Shown here in pieces: positions 39,231-47,864 of a DNA stretch of 64,000 bases. The stretch spans positions 62,001 through 126,000 of the forward strand of contig NZ_JAMWZB010000008.1 of the NCBI RefSeq assembly GCF_024305035.1, given 5' to 3'. The notes under the pieces are model-generated. The model saw only the letters and a program-made list of their open reading frames with translations, searched no databases and was not told the DNA's origin. A program made the position numbers and the translations under genes. The stretch is from Algoriphagus sp. GTDB taxonomy: Bacteria; Bacteroidota; Bacteroidia; Cytophagales; Cyclobacteriaceae. Position 1 is the first letter of the stretch. Every line of letters begins with the position of its first letter.

Positions 39231-39303
39231 ATAAAAAAAGTGCCTCAACTAACTGAGGCACTTAGGATTTTATTTTATCAGAATAAATAGTCTAGTGCCT
39301 CAC
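39231..39303 (-). promoter_or_regulatory. Transcription attenuator: alternative terminator and antiterminator
   Basis: On the minus strand, AGTGCCTCA (39262-39254) can pair either with a downstream TGAGGCACT (39247-39239), giving a terminator followed by a run of seven T, or with an identical upstream TGAGGCACT (39302-39294). The upstream copy begins two bases after the leader-peptide stop codon. A ribosome that completes the leader would cover it and allow termination; a ribosome stalled earlier would leave it free to form the antiterminator. Both alternative stems are nine perfect base pairs. Confidence 0.88.
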
Positions 39304-39304
39304 A

Positions 39305-39388
39305 TTAATTTTCAATGAGAATAATCAAGCTTAGCAAAAAGACTACTGGGTTCATAGGATTTAGGTTGAGCGAATAAGTTGCGTTCAT
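39305..39388 (-). CDS. ilv-leu leader peptide
   Basis: A 27-codon ORF ending in a block of branched-chain codons: MNPVVFLLSLIILIEN is the part after the second ATG (39355). Of the 11 residues V-V-F-L-L-S-L-I-I-L-I, nine are Val, Leu or Ile, the three products of the operon. The first ATG (39388) lies almost at the predicted transcript start, so the second ATG may be the real one. The stop codon is two bases upstream of the antiterminator arm. This is the composition expected of a ribosome-stalling attenuation leader. Confidence 0.85.
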   Translation of the reverse strand: MNATYSLNLNPMNPVVFLLSLIILIEN

Positions 39389-39396
39389 TTATTTTT

Positions 39397-39427
39397 CAAA
39401 CTTAAACCCGAAAAACCACACTTACAA
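39397..39427 (-). promoter_or_regulatory. Bacteroidota-type promoter of the ilv-leu operon
   Basis: On the minus strand, TTG (39427-39425) is followed after 20 bases by TAAGTTTG (39404-39397), matching the TTG/TAnnTTTG consensus of the Bacteroidota primary sigma factor. Transcription would begin near 39390, immediately before the leader peptide. Confidence 0.72.
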
Positions 39428-39741
39428 TATTTAATTCGCCTTTCTGTTCAGCAGACAAAATTTAAGTAAAAGTAAAATGATTTTTTTCAAAATAATAGTC
39501 TTAAAATATAGCCGATTTACCCTTTTTCAAAAAATTGAATTCAGGATTTAACCATTTTTCAAAATATTATTTCGAATTTCTGTTTTTTCAATTTTTTTCA
39601 ATTTTTATTCCCTTTTTCATAATGAAAAATCCGAAACGAAATCAAAGCCCTAATATTTTGAACTTTCTTTATAAAATTTTCAATTAAAATCCTCAAGTTT
39701 TACCTGTTAAATTTATTCTATTTTTGTTAAAATTTACTTCC
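39428..39741. other. AT-rich divergent intergenic region before ispE
   Basis: No gene is visible. The sequence is dominated by A/T runs and TTTTTCAA-type repeats. A TATTTTTG at 39719-39726, 15 bases before the ispE ATG, fits a -7 element, without a clear TTG partner. Confidence 0.5.
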
Positions 39742-40548
39742 ATGATCACTTTCCCAAACGCCAAAATTAACCTTGGACTTCACATCACCGGCAAACGAAA
39801 AGACGGATACCATGAAATTGAAACTTGCATGGTTCCCATTCCGCTCTTGGATGCATTGGAGATGATTCTGGATAAAAAAGGAGGCTGGGATAGTACCGGA
39901 TTACCAATTCCCGGAGAAGCAAAAGACAATTTGATCTTAAAGGCAGAAAAACTTCTCCGAAAGGATTTTCAGGGCTTACCAAACTTAAAAATCCATTTAC
40001 ACAAACACATTCCCATGGGAGCCGGTTTGGGTGGCGGCTCTGCCGATGGAGCCTTTGCGTTGAAGCTGATGAACAATCTTTTTGACCTACATTTGGATGA
40101 TTTTTTTCTGGAAGAGTATGCAGCCCAACTCGGAAGCGATTGTCCGTTTTTCATCGAAAACACCCCAAAGATCGCTAGGGGACGAGGGGAAATCCTAGAA
40201 CCCATTGACCTCTCCCTCAATGGAAGCTATTTGGTACTGATCAATCCCGGAATTCACATTGGCACCAAAGAAGCCTATGCCGGGGTTACTCCTGCCCAAC
40301 CCAAAGTCAAATTGGAAGAAGTACTCGCCGACCGAAGTCGATGGAAAACGGATCTAGTAAATGATTTCGAGGAGAGCATTTTCAAAAATCATCCTCAAAT
40401 CGCCCAAATCAAACATCAATTTTACGAGGCCGGCGCGTACTACGCTGCGATGTCCGGATCCGGTTCGAGTGTGTTTGGGTTGTTTGAGAAGAAGCCAACT
40501 TTAAATGATTTTTCCGCAGAATATTTCCTCTTTGAAAAAGAATTATGA
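39742..40548 (+). CDS. ispE: 4-diphosphocytidyl-2-C-methyl-D-erythritol kinase
   Basis: A 268-residue GHMP kinase of the non-mevalonate isoprenoid pathway, phosphorylating CDP-methylerythritol. The ATG at 39742 (MITFPNAKINLGLHITGKRK) gives the standard start; the open frame continues upstream only to a TTG. The glycine loop is HIPMGAGLGGGSADGAFAL (about residue 92) and the C-terminal GHMP motif is AAMSGSGSSVFGLF. It begins a short plus-strand transcript convergent with eamA. Confidence 0.95.
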   Translation: MITFPNAKINLGLHITGKRKDGYHEIETCMVPIPLLDALEMILDKKGGWDSTGLPIPGEAKDNLILKAEKLLRKDFQGLPNLKIHLHKHIPMGAGLGGGSADGAFALKLMNNLFDLHLDDFFLEEYAAQLGSDCPFFIENTPKIARGRGEILEPIDLSLNGSYLVLINPGIHIGTKEAYAGVTPAQPKVKLEEVLADRSRWKTDLVNDFEESIFKNHPQIAQIKHQFYEAGAYYAAMSGSGSSVFGLFEKKPTLNDFSAEYFLFEKEL

Positions 40549-40774
40549 AATTCATTGGATAGATTTTAACGACATTACTTTCACTAACTTCCGAACTCCA
40601 TATTTCTCAATTTGCAAGTTTTGGTCAATAAACCTATTTAAGCGATGGCGGAAGAAAAGAGCCTATGTCCGATCATTCAAAAAAGCAAAATCCGACCCTG
40701 ATATTCATATCCTTGCAGAATGGAGGTTGAGGGAATACTATCAGCAGCTCCTCGATTGCGAAAATGAGGATTAA
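40505..40774 (+). CDS. Possible small basic protein downstream of ispE
   Basis: An 89-codon frame starts inside the end of ispE (44-base overlap) and ends three bases before the convergent eamA stop. Its second half is charged and protein-like (FKRWRKKRAYVRSFKKAKS, then EWRLREYYQQLLDCENED). It contains no Met after the first, so the true start may be a TTG within the gap. Some Bacteroidota carry small basic proteins near here, but I cannot name a family. It may be chance. Confidence 0.35.
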   Translation: MIFPQNISSLKKNYEIHWIDFNDITFTNFRTPYFSICKFWSINLFKRWRKKRAYVRSFKKAKSDPDIHILAEWRLREYYQQLLDCENED

Positions 40775-40777
40775 AAT

Positions 40778-41689
40778 CTATCCCAAAGTCCGCACGGCCT
40801 TTCTCCGCTTATTCCAATAATTCAGCACTGGATAGGTCAGGACTGAAATCAAAATGATCAAGGTTCCCAGATAAAATTCCGAAGTCATTTTTTCACGTTC
40901 TCCAAAAATCAATACCGCCAAGACTATTCCGTAAACCGGCTCCAGATTAATGGTCAAATTGATGGAAAATACGGTCAATCGCTTCATCAAGTCTACCGAA
41001 ACCGAAAAGGCATAAACCGTACAAACCCCTCCCAAAATCAACAGCCAAAACCAGTCAAAGCCTTGCCAAGCCCATTGGATCCCTTTCCCATCGGTCAAAT
41101 ACGCCGCATAGATTGGCATAAATGCCAAAATAAACATACTAGCTCCAGTCATCTCATAAAAGGTAATCTGATAGGGATCGTGCTTTTGGGTCAGTCTCCC
41201 ATTAATCACCGAAAAGCAGGCCGCCAAAAAAGCTGATGCCAAAGCCATCGCCAAGCCCAGCCAATACCCGGTTTCGAAGTTGAAAATGACCACCAATCCT
41301 GAGATCACCATGATTCCAAGAGCCACCTCGTACCATTTGATTTTGGTCCTGTTGAAAAAAGGCTCCACGAAAGCCGTCCAAAGTGAAGTTGTCGCCATTC
41401 CAGCCAAACAAACCGAAACGGTCGCCATGCGAGCAGACCAAAAAAACAAAATCCAGTGTAAGGCAATCAAAATCCCTGTCCCCAGCACTTTCCACATTTC
41501 TTGGGTTGGGATCAGGATATTCTTTCTTTTCCATACGAAGAGTAGCGCTACTCCCACTGAAGCTATCAGCGTTCGATAAAAAACCAGTTCCAAGGCTGGA
41601 AGAGAAATCAAAACACCCAAAATCGCAGTGAATCCCCAAATCAAAACGATGAGATGGAGTAGTAAATAATCCTTGAAACTAGTCTGCAT
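40778..41689 (-). CDS. EamA/DMT-family transporter
   Basis: A 303-residue inner-membrane protein with ten predicted helices in two EamA repeats. The first repeat starts DYLLLHLIVLIWGFTAILG, and the second around TFYEMTGASMFILAFMP. Drug/metabolite transporters of this family export amino acids, metabolites or drugs; the substrate is not predictable. It starts next to the stop of the Lpt-type permease gene, so it is cotranscribed with tgt and that permease. Confidence 0.87.
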   Translation of the reverse strand: MQTSFKDYLLLHLIVLIWGFTAILGVLISLPALELVFYRTLIASVGVALLFVWKRKNILIPTQEMWKVLGTGILIALHWILFFWSARMATVSVCLAGMATTSLWTAFVEPFFNRTKIKWYEVALGIMVISGLVVIFNFETGYWLGLAMALASAFLAACFSVINGRLTQKHDPYQITFYEMTGASMFILAFMPIYAAYLTDGKGIQWAWQGFDWFWLLILGGVCTVYAFSVSVDLMKRLTVFSINLTINLEPVYGIVLAVLIFGEREKMTSEFYLGTLIILISVLTYPVLNYWNKRRKAVRTLG

Positions 41690-42763
41690 TTATCGGGGTA
41701 CCGTTTTGTATAAAATCAATCCCAACAACCCAAACACTATGTTGGGAAGCCAAACTGAAAAGATGGGGTATTCGGAGCCATTCTCAGCGAAAGTCCGTGA
41801 AAGAATGAATAGCAAAATGTAAACAAAGGCCATCAAAAAACCCATGGCAATTTGAAATCCCGATCCTCCCCGAGTTTTCCGAGCAGACATAATCACCCCG
41901 ATGAAAGTCAAAATCAAGGCGGCAAAGGGCGACATGAACCGAACATATCGTTCGATTTTATAAAACTCCACATTATCCGCCCCCCTTGCTTCCAACGTTT
42001 TGATCTGTCGACTGAGCTGGGGAAGTTTGAGCGTTTCATGGTGTTTTTCCGGAACCCCAAAATCCTCGGGAACGATTGATAATACGGTATCTTTAGCCTC
42101 CCCAACCGTCCATACTTCCTTTCGATCCTTGAGTTCGCGGAGTCGCCAATTTCGTAGTGTCCAAGAATTTTTTGCGGTATCCCACTCGATACGATCCGCT
42201 GAAAGTTTGGCCAAAAGTTTACCATCTTTAATGGTTTCCAAGGTGAAAGTAAACCCAGAGTTACTGGTTTTATAAAAACGATTTAGGTAGGCATAACTAT
42301 TTTCTCCCACTTTGATGTGAATATTCTGCTCGGTGTTAGGTGCTCCTTTATCCAAATACACCAATCGAAATACCGTCACCCCCTCTGTGGCTGCAGGCAA
42401 AACCCAGCCATTCAAATAAAAACTTACCGCACCAATCAGAGCCGCTCCCATTAAAAAAGGACGAAGCAAACGAACAAAACTCACTCCACTGCTGAGAATG
42501 GCAATAATTTCTGTTCGCCCAGCCATTTTGGAGGTAATGAATATGACGGAAATAAAAACTGTGATCGGGGTCAGTAAGTTATTCAAATACAAACCATAAT
42601 TTCCCATATAACGGAGGATTTCAGCCGAGGGAACTTGGTTTTGAATATAGACATCATTTTTCTCGGTAAAATCCAGCACCAAAACCACCAAAATAAGCAT
42701 CAAGACCACAAAGAAGTAGGTCTTCAAAAAATCCCTTATAATCAGCTTATCGAGTAGTTTCAT
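41690..42763 (-). CDS. LptF/LptG-family permease
   Basis: A 357-residue YjgP/YjgQ permease, a transmembrane part of the lipopolysaccharide exporter. It begins MKLLDKLIIRDFLKTYFFVVL, the usual N-terminal helix, with further helices near residues 57, 101, 280, 306 and 333. A periplasmic beta-jellyroll domain sits in the middle (residues about 130-265). LptG is most likely from the KLLDKLIIRDFLKTY start. It overlaps no neighbour but is only four bases from tgt. Confidence 0.88.
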   Translation of the reverse strand: MKLLDKLIIRDFLKTYFFVVLMLILVVLVLDFTEKNDVYIQNQVPSAEILRYMGNYGLYLNNLLTPITVFISVIFITSKMAGRTEIIAILSSGVSFVRLLRPFLMGAALIGAVSFYLNGWVLPAATEGVTVFRLVYLDKGAPNTEQNIHIKVGENSYAYLNRFYKTSNSGFTFTLETIKDGKLLAKLSADRIEWDTAKNSWTLRNWRLRELKDRKEVWTVGEAKDTVLSIVPEDFGVPEKHHETLKLPQLSRQIKTLEARGADNVEFYKIERYVRFMSPFAALILTFIGVIMSARKTRGGSGFQIAMGFLMAFVYILLFILSRTFAENGSEYPIFSVWLPNIVFGLLGLILYKTVPR

Positions 42764-42766
42764 TGG

Positions 42767-43897
42767 TTAAAGTCGTGTGCTTACTTTTTTGACCATTTGA
42801 TCTTTCCAAACGGCAAAATCACCAGCTAGGATATGTTCTCTGGCTTGTCCTACCAGCCATAAATAAAAAGACAAGTTATGAATACTGGCGATTTGCGCAG
42901 CCAAAATTTCCTTAGAAATCGTTAAATGACGCAAATAAGCCTTGGAATAGAAACTGCTCGCATAATTCCCAATCACCGGATCGATGGGATTAAAATCATC
43001 CTTCCACTTTTCATTTCGGATATTGATGATTCCTTCGGAAGTAAACAACATGCCATTTCGGGCATTTCGAGTAGGCATCACGCAATCAAACATATCCACC
43101 CCCAGGGCGATGCATTCCAAAATATTGGCTGGAGTACCCACTCCCATCAGGTATCGGGGTTTATCCGCAGGCAAAATCTCTGTGACCAACTCAGTCATTT
43201 CATACATCATTTCTGCCGGTTCGCCAACAGAAAGTCCACCGATGGCATTTCCTTCTCTTCCTTGCTCAGCGATAAACTCGGCACTTTGCTTGCGCAGATC
43301 CTTATACACAGAACCCTGGACTATTGGAAAAAGCGTCTGAGTGTAGCCGTATTTCCCTTCTGTAGCATCAAATCGATCCATGCATCGTTTCAACCAGCGA
43401 TGGGTCATTTCCATGGAATTTCGCGCATAGCCGTATTCACAAGGGTAAGGTGTGCACTCGTCAAAGGCCATGATAATATCCGCTCCGATGGTGCGCTGAA
43501 TATCCATCACATTTTCGGGGGTAAAATGATGTTTAGACCCGTCGATATGGGATTTGAAAGTCACGCCTTCTTCTTTGATCTTACGGGTTCCGGCCAGTGA
43601 AAAAACCTGATAGCCCCCTGAATCGGTCAAAATTGGCCGATCCCAACCATTGAATTGGTGAAGTCCGCCTGCTTTTTCCAGAATATCCAATCCAGGGCGA
43701 AGATAAAGGTGATAGGTATTTCCCAGAATTATCTGAGCTTGAATATCCTCCTTAAGTTCCCGCTGATGGACCGCCTTTACCGTACCCGCTGTGCCCACGG
43801 GCATAAATATCGGGGTTTGAATCGTCCCGTGATCGGTCTCCAGTTTTCCAGCGCGGGCCTTTGATGGGTTGTCGGATTTTTCTAATCGAAACTTCAT
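42767..43897 (-). CDS. tgt: tRNA-guanine transglycosylase
   Basis: A 376-residue enzyme that exchanges guanine-34 for preQ1 in queuosine tRNAs. It has DSGGYQVFSLAGTRKI, the catalytic Asp in GVDMFDCVMPTRNARNG, and GNAIGGLSVGEP. Unusually, the C-terminal zinc site is gone: where the family has three Cys before SRAYLRHL, this protein reads DPVIGNYASSFYSKAYLRHL, although the later His in IHNLSFYLWL remains. I recall the same lack in other Bacteroidota, so it is probably a lineage trait and not decay. It is the first gene of an operon with the Lpt permease and EamA. Confidence 0.94.
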   Translation of the reverse strand: MKFRLEKSDNPSKARAGKLETDHGTIQTPIFMPVGTAGTVKAVHQRELKEDIQAQIILGNTYHLYLRPGLDILEKAGGLHQFNGWDRPILTDSGGYQVFSLAGTRKIKEEGVTFKSHIDGSKHHFTPENVMDIQRTIGADIIMAFDECTPYPCEYGYARNSMEMTHRWLKRCMDRFDATEGKYGYTQTLFPIVQGSVYKDLRKQSAEFIAEQGREGNAIGGLSVGEPAEMMYEMTELVTEILPADKPRYLMGVGTPANILECIALGVDMFDCVMPTRNARNGMLFTSEGIINIRNEKWKDDFNPIDPVIGNYASSFYSKAYLRHLTISKEILAAQIASIHNLSFYLWLVGQAREHILAGDFAVWKDQMVKKVSTRL

Positions 43898-43992
43898 TTA
43901 CTTATTTTAAGGAGAATTAATACTTTTTTCACCTCCTGGTTTAGGCTCACAAAAATATCCACTTATTCTTAAACGAATGCTGAAATTGATTT

Positions 43993-44000
43993 TATATTTG
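43993..44000 (+). promoter_or_regulatory. Candidate -7 element for the glycosyltransferase operon
   Basis: TATATTTG matches TAnnTTTG 17 bases before the ATG of the glycosyltransferase gene. No convincing TTG lies at the right spacing. Confidence 0.4.
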
Positions 44001-44017
44001 CCCAGCAAAACCCACCT

Positions 44018-45154
44018 ATGGACCTATTTTTACTCTGGACTCTCTTTAGCCTCGGGATAATCATTCAGGCGGTGTATTTATTGGTGATTTTTGGCAGAGT
44101 AGCCTTTTTCAAAACACCTTCTACAAAGCAAGAAACTAAAAATGAAGAGCCGGTCACCATTGTCATCGCAGCCAAAAATGAATTTAAAAACCTCAAAACC
44201 CTAATCCCCAAACTTTTTGAGCAAGATTACCCCAAATTTGACGTAATGATCATCAACGATCAAAGTACCGATCGTACCAAACGACTGCTGGAAGAAATGA
44301 TGGCCATCTATCCCAAGCTTCGATCGGTCACCATCAAATACACACCCGATCATGTCACACCGAAAAAATATGCGCTTACGCTCGGTATCAAAGTAGCTAA
44401 AAATGACGTCATCTTATTGACCGATGCGGATTGTGTACCAAGTTCTGATCAATGGATCCGTAAAATGACTTCTCCGGTTCGGGAAAAAGGCAAACGATTT
44501 GCCATCGGCTATTCTGCTTATGAACCAAAGCCCGGATTCCTTAACCGCTGGATACAATTTGAAACCCTAATGACCGCTTTGTATTACCTGTCTTTTGGAT
44601 TTTGGAAAGCTCCCTTTATGGGAGTAGGAAGAAATCTATGCTACCGGAAAAGCTTTTTTATGGAAGTCAAAGCCTTCAAAGGAATCTGGCATCTTGAAGG
44701 AGGAGACGATGACCTTTTTGTCAACCAGCACACCACCGGAAAAAATACTGCGATGGTCTTAGACCCCCTGGCAAATACAATTTCCAAGCCGAAGGAAAAC
44801 TGGAAAGAGTACCGAATTCAGAAAAAAAGACATCTCCATATCGGAAAATACTATCGGAGTGAGGATAAACGAAAAATTGGATTTTACACCCTTTCTCATG
44901 CATTATTTTGGCTTGGAGGGATTGCTTTACTGATTTATTTTGGACTTCAGGCCAATTGGGAACATTTTCTGATCATTTTCGGTATTATCCTTGGAAGATC
45001 TATGCTCATGTACTTGATCTTTTCCACAGCAAGTAAAAAAATCAATGGGTCTAAAATCCGCTCGAATTTCCTAATCAATGACTTTTTGTATTTAGGTTAT
45101 TTTTGGATTTTGGGTTCCATTTCCCATCAGTCAAAAGACATTCAATGGAAATAA
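44018..45154 (+). CDS. Family 2 glycosyltransferase, membrane anchored
   Basis: A 378-residue protein. One N-terminal transmembrane helix (residues 5-27) is followed by a GT-A domain with VTIVIAAKNEFKNLKTLIP, NDQSTDRT (metal/nucleotide region), and LLTDADCVPSSDQWI as the DxD-like motif. Two or three helices close the protein (about residues 290-335). Such enzymes build polysaccharides or glycolipids on the cytoplasmic face of the inner membrane. Its stop overlaps the ATG of the sigma-factor gene (ATGGAAATAA). Confidence 0.9.
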   Translation: MDLFLLWTLFSLGIIIQAVYLLVIFGRVAFFKTPSTKQETKNEEPVTIVIAAKNEFKNLKTLIPKLFEQDYPKFDVMIINDQSTDRTKRLLEEMMAIYPKLRSVTIKYTPDHVTPKKYALTLGIKVAKNDVILLTDADCVPSSDQWIRKMTSPVREKGKRFAIGYSAYEPKPGFLNRWIQFETLMTALYYLSFGFWKAPFMGVGRNLCYRKSFFMEVKAFKGIWHLEGGDDDLFVNQHTTGKNTAMVLDPLANTISKPKENWKEYRIQKKRHLHIGKYYRSEDKRKIGFYTLSHALFWLGGIALLIYFGLQANWEHFLIIFGIILGRSMLMYLIFSTASKKINGSKIRSNFLINDFLYLGYFWILGSISHQSKDIQWK

Positions 45155-45756
45155 ACGAACGCGGATTTTCAAACAAGGCACTCGAAGATTTTGATCTGAT
45201 CGATCAGGCCGTGGATCACAAAGACCAGCAGGCCTACGCTACCCTGATGAAGCGGTACAAAAAGGCGGTTTATTTCATGATTTTGAAAATGATCCGAGAT
45301 GCCGACGATGCAGAAGATCTGACCATGGAAGCTTTTGCCAAGGCATTTAAAAATCTTCACCGATTCAAAAAAGATTATACCTTTTCTACCTGGCTTTTCC
45401 GGATCGCTACCAACAATGCCATTGATTTTATCCGAAAGAAAAAACTCAAAACCATGAGTCTCAACTCCACCATGTCAGATGACAGCGGAAATGCGGTCAA
45501 TATCGACGTGGAAGACGGAGATAATAATCCTCAGGATGAATTCATCAAATCCCAGCGCATCGAAATGGTACGGATTTTTGTAGACAAGCTTCCGGCGAAA
45601 TACCGAAAACTAGTTCAATTGCGGTACTTTGATGAATTGTCATACGAGGAAATTGCCCAAGAACTCGAAAAGCCCTTAGGAACAGTAAAAGCCCAGCTCC
45701 ACCGCTCCCGAGAGCTCCTGTATGAAATCGCCTCCGGCAAACAAAAACACATCTAA
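45145..45756 (+). CDS. ECF-type RNA polymerase sigma factor
   Basis: A 203-residue sigma-70 family protein. The ATG at 45145 (MEINERGFSNKALEDFDLID) overlaps the upstream stop; an earlier in-frame ATG would lie deeper in the glycosyltransferase gene. Region 2 is YATLMKRYKKAVYFMILKMI then DAEDLTMEAFAKAF; the core-binding FSTWLFRIATNNAIDFIRKKK follows; region 4 is YRKLVQLRYFDELSYEEIAQ with a helix-turn-helix. No anti-sigma gene is adjacent, so its trigger is unclear. Confidence 0.92.
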   Translation: MEINERGFSNKALEDFDLIDQAVDHKDQQAYATLMKRYKKAVYFMILKMIRDADDAEDLTMEAFAKAFKNLHRFKKDYTFSTWLFRIATNNAIDFIRKKKLKTMSLNSTMSDDSGNAVNIDVEDGDNNPQDEFIKSQRIEMVRIFVDKLPAKYRKLVQLRYFDELSYEEIAQELEKPLGTVKAQLHRSRELLYEIASGKQKHI

Positions 45757-46401
45757 ATGAATCCGGGCACCCAACTGATCCAATCCTACTTTCCCAACCT
45801 CAGCGAAAAGCAAATCGAGCAATTTGAGCGTTTGCAATCCCTCTACGAGGAATGGAATGCCAAAATCAATGTGATCAGCCGCAAGGATATGGATCAGATT
45901 TACATCCATCATGTCCTTCATTCGCTGGGAATTGCCAAGGTGATGGGGTTTCAACCCGGCACCAAAGTACTGGATATTGGTACAGGTGGCGGGTTTCCCG
46001 GAATTCCCCTGGCTATTTTATTTCCGGATACCCATTTTCACTTGGTCGATTCGATCGGAAAGAAAATAACTGTGGTCAAAGAAGTGGCCCGAGCGTTGAA
46101 GCTCAGCAATGTAGAAGCGCAACAAGCCCGGGCGGAAACTTTGGTGCGGAAATATGATTTTGTGATCAGCCGTGCAGTCACGCGCATGATCAATTTTTAC
46201 CCTTGGGTCAAAGGAAAAATCAAAAAGGAAGACTTTAATGAATTTCCTAACGGCATTTTATATCTGAAAGGTGGGGATATCGACGAGGAAATGGAAGAAC
46301 TGGACAAATCCTACGTTACCTACCACCTGAGTGATTATTTCAAAGAAGAATTTTTCGAAACCAAAAAGGTGGTCTATATGCCTTGGGAGGATAAAAGATA
46401 A
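45757..46401 (+). CDS. rsmG: 16S rRNA m7G527 methyltransferase
   Basis: A 214-residue SAM-dependent enzyme (GidB). The N-terminal helix EQFERLQSLYEEWNAKINVISRK is typical; the SAM loop is VLDIGTGGGFPGIPLAILFP near residue 70, then HLVDSIGKKITVV and SRAVTRMINFYPW. It starts at the next base after the sigma-factor stop, so the two are coupled. Confidence 0.95.
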   Translation: MNPGTQLIQSYFPNLSEKQIEQFERLQSLYEEWNAKINVISRKDMDQIYIHHVLHSLGIAKVMGFQPGTKVLDIGTGGGFPGIPLAILFPDTHFHLVDSIGKKITVVKEVARALKLSNVEAQQARAETLVRKYDFVISRAVTRMINFYPWVKGKIKKEDFNEFPNGILYLKGGDIDEEMEELDKSYVTYHLSDYFKEEFFETKKVVYMPWEDKR

Positions 46402-46405
46402 CAGA

Positions 46406-46490
46406 TTGTATTTTTGAAGATACAATTATTGTTAAAAAATGTATTTTCAAAAATACAATTTGACCTTATTTCTGTATCTTTGAAGATACA
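46406..46490 (+). promoter_or_regulatory. Three near-palindromic operators upstream of the ATPase gene
   Basis: Three related near-palindromes of about 20 bases sit at 46406-46425 (TTGTATTTTTGAAGATACAA), 46439-46459 (starting ATGTATTTTC) and 46473-46490 (TGTATCTTTGAAGATACA). Their centres are 33 and about 33 bases apart, close to three helical turns. The third abuts the ATG at 46491. Cooperative binding by a dimeric repressor is the simplest reading; the regulator is not evident. Confidence 0.75.
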
Positions 46491-47687
46491 ATGGAAAACC
46501 TTTTAAAAAGATATCAATCACTGCTATCCAAGGTTCAGCTTGGGTTTGAGAGAAATCTATCTTCCCAAATCAATTGGGAAGCAAGAGCTATTGGACTAAA
46601 AGGAGCCCGTGGAACGGGGAAATCCACACTCATGCTTCAGCAAATCAAGAAGCGGGGGGATTTCTCCAAATCGGCATACATTTCATTAGATGACCTCTAT
46701 TTCAAAAATAATACTGTCCTAGATACTGCTGAGCAACTTTATCGTGACGGAATCCGAATACTTTATTTGGATGAAGTTCATAAATACCGTGATTGGCAGC
46801 GGGAAATAAAAAATTTATATGACTTTTATCCGGATCTGAAGCTGATCATCTCTGGATCTTCTATTCTTGAACTTCAGAAGTCAAGTGTTGATCTCAGCCG
46901 AAGAGTTTTGTTTTATGAATTACCAAGCCTTTCTTTTCGGGAATTTTTAGCGTTGAAATATGATATTATCATTCCGAAATTCACACTAGAAGAACTCCAA
47001 AAAAACCACATTACGATCGCTCAAAGCCTCAAAGAAAAGCTGGACTCACCACTTACCTATTTTCGTGAATTCCTAGAATATGGCGCTTACCCTTACTTTA
47101 TGGAAGGGGTAACAGATTTCAACTATCGGCTTCAGCAGGTCGTCAATGTAATAATCGATTATGATTTGCCTGAGGCCAAAGACATCTCAGTAAGCACCCA
47201 AAATAAATTAAAAAAGCTCCTTTTTATACTCTCTGAATCAGTCCCTTTCACTCCGAACATTTCAAAACTAGCTACCCAACTCGAAACCACTCGACCTATG
47301 CTAACTGAGATGTTGTATTTGCTAGAAGAAGCACGATTGGTCCGAAATTTACGATCCGCAAGCAAAGGAACTTCACTGCTAAATAAACCTGAAAAAATCT
47401 ATCTCTCAAACACCAGTTTGATTCATAGTTTTTCTGAAAAAGGAAGAAATCAAGGAAATCTTAGGGAAACTTTTGCAATTGACCAACTTCAAAATGCAGG
47501 CTATTCAGTCACATTCCCGAAACAGGGTGATTTCCTAGTTAATGAAACTTATTTATTAGAAATCGGTGGAGCGGGGAAAGGCTCATCTCAGGTTTCAGAT
47601 TTTGAAAACCATCTTATCTTCTCAGACGATTTGGAAATAGGCTGGGGAAGAAAGCTCCCACTTTTTTTACTTGGACTACTCTACTAA
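46491..47687 (+). CDS. AAA-type ATPase with DUF4143-like C-terminus
   Basis: A 398-residue protein. The N-terminal ATPase domain has Walker A GARGTGKSTLM (about residues 39-49) and Walker B ILYLDEVHK (about 90-98) with the sensor SGSSILELQ. A helical DUF4143-like domain follows (FREFLEYGAYPYFMEG, near 190), then a winged-helix segment (ISKLATQLETTRPMLTEML). This family is widespread, frequently horizontally moved, and its role is poorly understood; some members are compared with defence or toxin-antitoxin genes. It is monocistronic here behind three palindromes. Confidence 0.88.
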   Translation: MENLLKRYQSLLSKVQLGFERNLSSQINWEARAIGLKGARGTGKSTLMLQQIKKRGDFSKSAYISLDDLYFKNNTVLDTAEQLYRDGIRILYLDEVHKYRDWQREIKNLYDFYPDLKLIISGSSILELQKSSVDLSRRVLFYELPSLSFREFLALKYDIIIPKFTLEELQKNHITIAQSLKEKLDSPLTYFREFLEYGAYPYFMEGVTDFNYRLQQVVNVIIDYDLPEAKDISVSTQNKLKKLLFILSESVPFTPNISKLATQLETTRPMLTEMLYLLEEARLVRNLRSASKGTSLLNKPEKIYLSNTSLIHSFSEKGRNQGNLRETFAIDQLQNAGYSVTFPKQGDFLVNETYLLEIGGAGKGSSQVSDFENHLIFSDDLEIGWGRKLPLFLLGLLY

Positions 47688-47864
47688 ATACTTGAATTAG
47701 ATTTTCTGCGATTTCAAAAAAATCCCTAATTTAACTACGTTTAATGGCATATCAGATCTTCCAAAAAAGAATTAATTCATGCCAGAGAACTCAATCAAAA
47801 ACAACCCCAGGGGGGGCGTGAATTCTTTGAGGAATTTTCCAACATTGTAAATGAATCCACTACC

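Noticed and set aside
39234..39275. Riboswitch or T-box before ilvD
   Set aside because: The leader is explained by a peptide rich in branched-chain codons and two competing stems; no T-box or riboswitch core is seen.
47740..47864. Possible remnant protein reading ELIHARELNQKQPQGGREFF in the plus frame
   Set aside because: It needs a frameshift in an A run to reach a start codon, has no homology that I can name, and overlaps the end of the beta-barrel gene.
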